DNA from: Vulcanisaeta sp. UBA163
Lineage (GTDB): Archaea > Thermoproteota > Thermoprotei > Thermoproteales > Thermocladiaceae
Direction: 5' to 3'
Length of the DNA stretch: 8,963 bases
Assembly: GCA_002496475.1 (NCBI GenBank)
Contig: DAJV01000044.1
Span: 1-8,963, forward strand
The position numbers and the translations under genes are program-made. Below are positions 7,916 to 8,963 of the stretch, in pieces. The notes below the pieces were generated by a model. It made no database searches, was not told the origin of the DNA, and was given only the letters and a program-made list of their open reading frames with translations. Within the stretch, counting starts at the first letter, position 1. The number at the start of each line of letters is the position of its first letter.

Positions 7916-8572
7916 CTACCCTCTACGTTTGCCACGCCCTACCCTCCTCACATATCTATTGCATGAATCAATTATTGAACGTAATTTAACCGAGCAATTA
8001 AGGTAGTGCTCAACATCAATGGCATGGTCGTTAATCACCCTATCCAGCTCATTTAGAACAAAATCCCTGGAAACCTTAGAATAGCCTCTCTTACAGTCAC
8101 TCAATGAGTAATCAATCAGTAGGTAGTAAATTGACGGGACGGCCACCTCTGCGGGTAGTGACGTGAGTAATAATTCCTTGGCAACATTAAGGTGGGTGTG
8201 GCTATGCCTAAGGTAATGCCCACCGCCGACTCCAACCAGGTGGGCTACTTCATGCGCGAGGACTTGCCAACCCCAGTAGGCAGCGCAGTTGCTGAAATCA
8301 TGCCTAATACGTCCACTACTGATGTGAATGCTAACGGAATTATACCTCCTAATGTACATAATGTAACCATAGACATGCCTATAACTAACCCTTCCATGAA
8401 CATAGGCACTATGTATATCCCCAGGAGCACCAAATAAGCGGGCGTTGTTGAAAATCGTGATTATGAAATTAACTACATCAAGTCTCTTCAGCATATTTCC
8501 CCTAAGCAGGTTAATCACCGACTCACTAATACTGTAATTGGCACCATGGCTTACGGCCCTAACCCACATCAT
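7916..8572 (-). CDS. Uncharacterised protein with an HExxH zincin-like motif
   Basis: A 218-residue protein I do not recognise as a named family. The strongest signal is LAHEVAHLVGVGGGHYLRHSHTH at residues 105-127. His107, Glu108 and His111 form the HExxH core of zinc metallopeptidases; Gly114 and His119 loosely recall HExxHxxGxxH, but with two extra residues before the third His. Alternatively Glu142 in LPAEVAV could be a gluzincin-type third ligand. Four more histidines crowd residues 119-127. No signal peptide is evident; residues 32-42 and 144-154 are hydrophobic but short. The tail RRVGRGKRRG is strongly basic, which could mean nucleic-acid or ribosome contact. A TATA element sits 23 bases before ATG 8572, so transcription could begin at Met1 or Met2 (codon 8569). 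That the gene is real is supported by this promoter and by the long open frame; the protease role is inference. Confidence 0.62.
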   Translation of the reverse strand: MMWVRAVSHGANYSISESVINLLRGNMLKRLDVVNFIITIFNNARLFGAPGDIHSAYVHGRVSYRHVYGYIMYIRRYNSVSIHISSGRIRHDFSNCAAYWGWQVLAHEVAHLVGVGGGHYLRHSHTHLNVAKELLLTSLPAEVAVPSIYYLLIDYSLSDCKRGYSKVSRDFVLNELDRVINDHAIDVEHYLNCSVKLRSIIDSCNRYVRRVGRGKRRG

Positions 8573-8590
8573 GTTGGTAATTGTATTGCT

Positions 8591-8597
8591 TTATAAG
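8591..8597 (-). promoter_or_regulatory. TATA-like element of the HExxH protein gene
   Basis: The minus strand reads ACTTATAA here, centred about 23 bases before the paired ATG codons at 8572 and 8569. This predicts a leaderless transcript. The element lies between the C/D sRNA and the gene, so the two probably have separate transcription starts. Confidence 0.5.
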
Positions 8598-8611
8598 TAA
8601 TGTTCCCACGA

Positions 8612-8670
8612 AGAATCAGCCCCAGGCTAAAACTCCTCATTAATCAGCGGAGGTGCATATCATCATTAAA
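8612..8670 (-). ncRNA. Archaeal box C/D guide sRNA (2'-O-methylation guide)
   Basis: Reading the minus strand from 8670: box C ATGATGA (8666-8660, an exact RUGAUGA); a 12-nt guide TATGCACCTCCG; box D' CTGA (8647-8644); a 3-nt spacer; box C' ATGAGGA (8640-8634, one change from consensus); a 14-nt guide GTTTTAGCCTGGGG; and box D CTGA (8619-8616). Order, box identity, 12-nt D' spacing and total length of about 58 nt are those of archaeal C/D sRNAs, which assemble with L7Ae, Nop5 and fibrillarin to methylate rRNA or tRNA at the base paired five positions upstream of D or D'. There is no long terminal stem and no protein frame covers it. An AT palindrome 25 bases upstream of the 5' end fits its own promoter. 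The ends are approximate. Confidence 0.86.
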
Positions 8671-8688
8671 TCAACATGGGAGCAGGGA

Positions 8689-8704
8689 ATTTAATATTAA
8701 TTAG
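8689..8704. promoter_or_regulatory. Symmetric AT element, probable shared TATA box for the sRNA (-) and the MBL-fold gene (+)
   Basis: The core TTAATATTAA (8691-8700) is a perfect 10-bp palindrome within an A/T-only stretch. Its centre (8695-8696) is about 25 bases from the expected 5' end of the C/D sRNA on the minus strand (near 8670). On the plus strand it would place a start near 8720, about eight bases before ATG 8728. One TATA element could therefore serve two divergent transcripts; a short AT palindrome could also arise by chance. Confidence 0.5.
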
Positions 8705-8727
8705 CCCCTTAAGTGCATTAGCGGGTA

Positions 8728-8963
8728 ATGGTTAAGTGGATGAGGCTTACGGTGATCAATGATAATAAGGAGAATCCGCCATTACTAAATGATTGGGGAT
8801 GGAGTGTACTCATTGAGACTGATAAATGGGTGTTGCTTTATGATGCAAATACGGAACCGAGGGTGATGGAGCACAATATTAGGGCGTTGAACATAGACCA
8901 CGGCAAGATCGATGCCGCATTCCTAAGCCATTACCACGCGGATCACTATGGGGGATTTAGATA
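8728..8963 (+). CDS. Metallo-beta-lactamase-fold hydrolase, N-terminal part, cut by window edge
   Basis: Seventy-eight codons are visible and the frame is still open at the right edge. Residues 6-31 (LTVINDNKENPPLLNDWGWSVLIET) followed by WVLLYDA, then ALNIDHGKIDAAFLSHYHADHYGGF, follow the N-terminal order of archaeal MBL-fold proteins related to MJ0301, often annotated as ribofuranosylaminobenzene 5'-phosphate (dihydropterin) synthase-like. In that family the usual LFDTG is expected at the second block; here it is LLYDANTEP. The metal motif HxHxDH is intact: His68, His70, Asp72 and His73. An in-frame TAG at 8719-8721 makes ATG 8728 the first start. It is divergent from the C/D sRNA. Function beyond a metal-dependent hydrolase fold cannot be settled, since the later ligands lie outside the window. 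Confidence 0.85.
   Translation, partial: MVKWMRLTVINDNKENPPLLNDWGWSVLIETDKWVLLYDANTEPRVMEHNIRALNIDHGKIDAAFLSHYHADHYGGFR

Noticed and set aside
8192..8437. Opposed small frames inside the HExxH gene (+ 8192-8437, - 8245-8433)
   Set aside because: Both lie within the longer minus-strand frame that carries the HExxH motif and a well-placed promoter; neither has a promoter or motif.
8649..8655. GGAGGTG looks like a strong Shine-Dalgarno sequence on the plus strand
   Set aside because: No start codon follows at proper spacing; the nearest ATG (8676) opens only a 19-codon frame. The bases are better explained as the complement of the D' guide of the C/D sRNA.
1..8963. CRISPR array, insertion sequence or integrated element
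   Set aside because: No regularly spaced repeats, transposase, integrase or terminal repeats were seen; the genes are mostly core functions.

Overview
The window reads as chromosomal DNA of a hyperthermophilic crenarchaeon. The best fit is Thermoproteales, of the Vulcanisaeta/Caldivirga kind. The evidence is an archaeal EF-2 with a diphthamide-type loop, a three-cysteine zinc-type HemB, a HerA-like ATPase, a canonical archaeal C/D box sRNA, moderate G+C, and AT-rich TATA elements about 23-35 bases before start codons with no clear Shine-Dalgarno. The genus is an inference from protein character, not from a search.

Layout. Bases 1-868 (+) hold the 3' part of hemB. Bases 869-968 hold a 13-bp inverted repeat and a promoter for a fold-type I aminotransferase (969-2180, +). 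After a short promoter region come a divergent HerA-like ATPase (2282-3841, +) and a short methylenetetrahydrofolate-reductase-like protein (3875-4618, +). The latter converges on, and overlaps by its stop codon, an Mrp/NBP35-type Fe-S carrier ATPase (4613-5575, -). Upstream on the same strand are elongation factor 2 (5631-7850, -) and an unrecognised protein with an HExxH motif (7916-8572, -). The intergenic stretch 8573-8727 is not empty: its minus strand encodes a box C/D guide sRNA (about 8612-8670), and an AT palindrome at 8689-8704 can serve as TATA box both for the sRNA and for the divergent metallo-beta-lactamase-fold gene that runs off the right edge (8728 onward, +).

Most of the window is core housekeeping: tetrapyrrole synthesis, amino-acid transamination, one-carbon metabolism, Fe-S assembly and translation. 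The genes are mainly singly promoted rather than one operon. The least expected elements are the unannotated C/D sRNA, one guide of which matches the conserved helix-34 region of archaeal 16S rRNA in correct methylation register; the HerA-like ATPase with an altered Walker B; and the orphan HExxH protein next to EF-2. No CRISPR array, insertion sequence, tRNA or rRNA gene was seen, and no gene-free stretch exceeds 160 bases.
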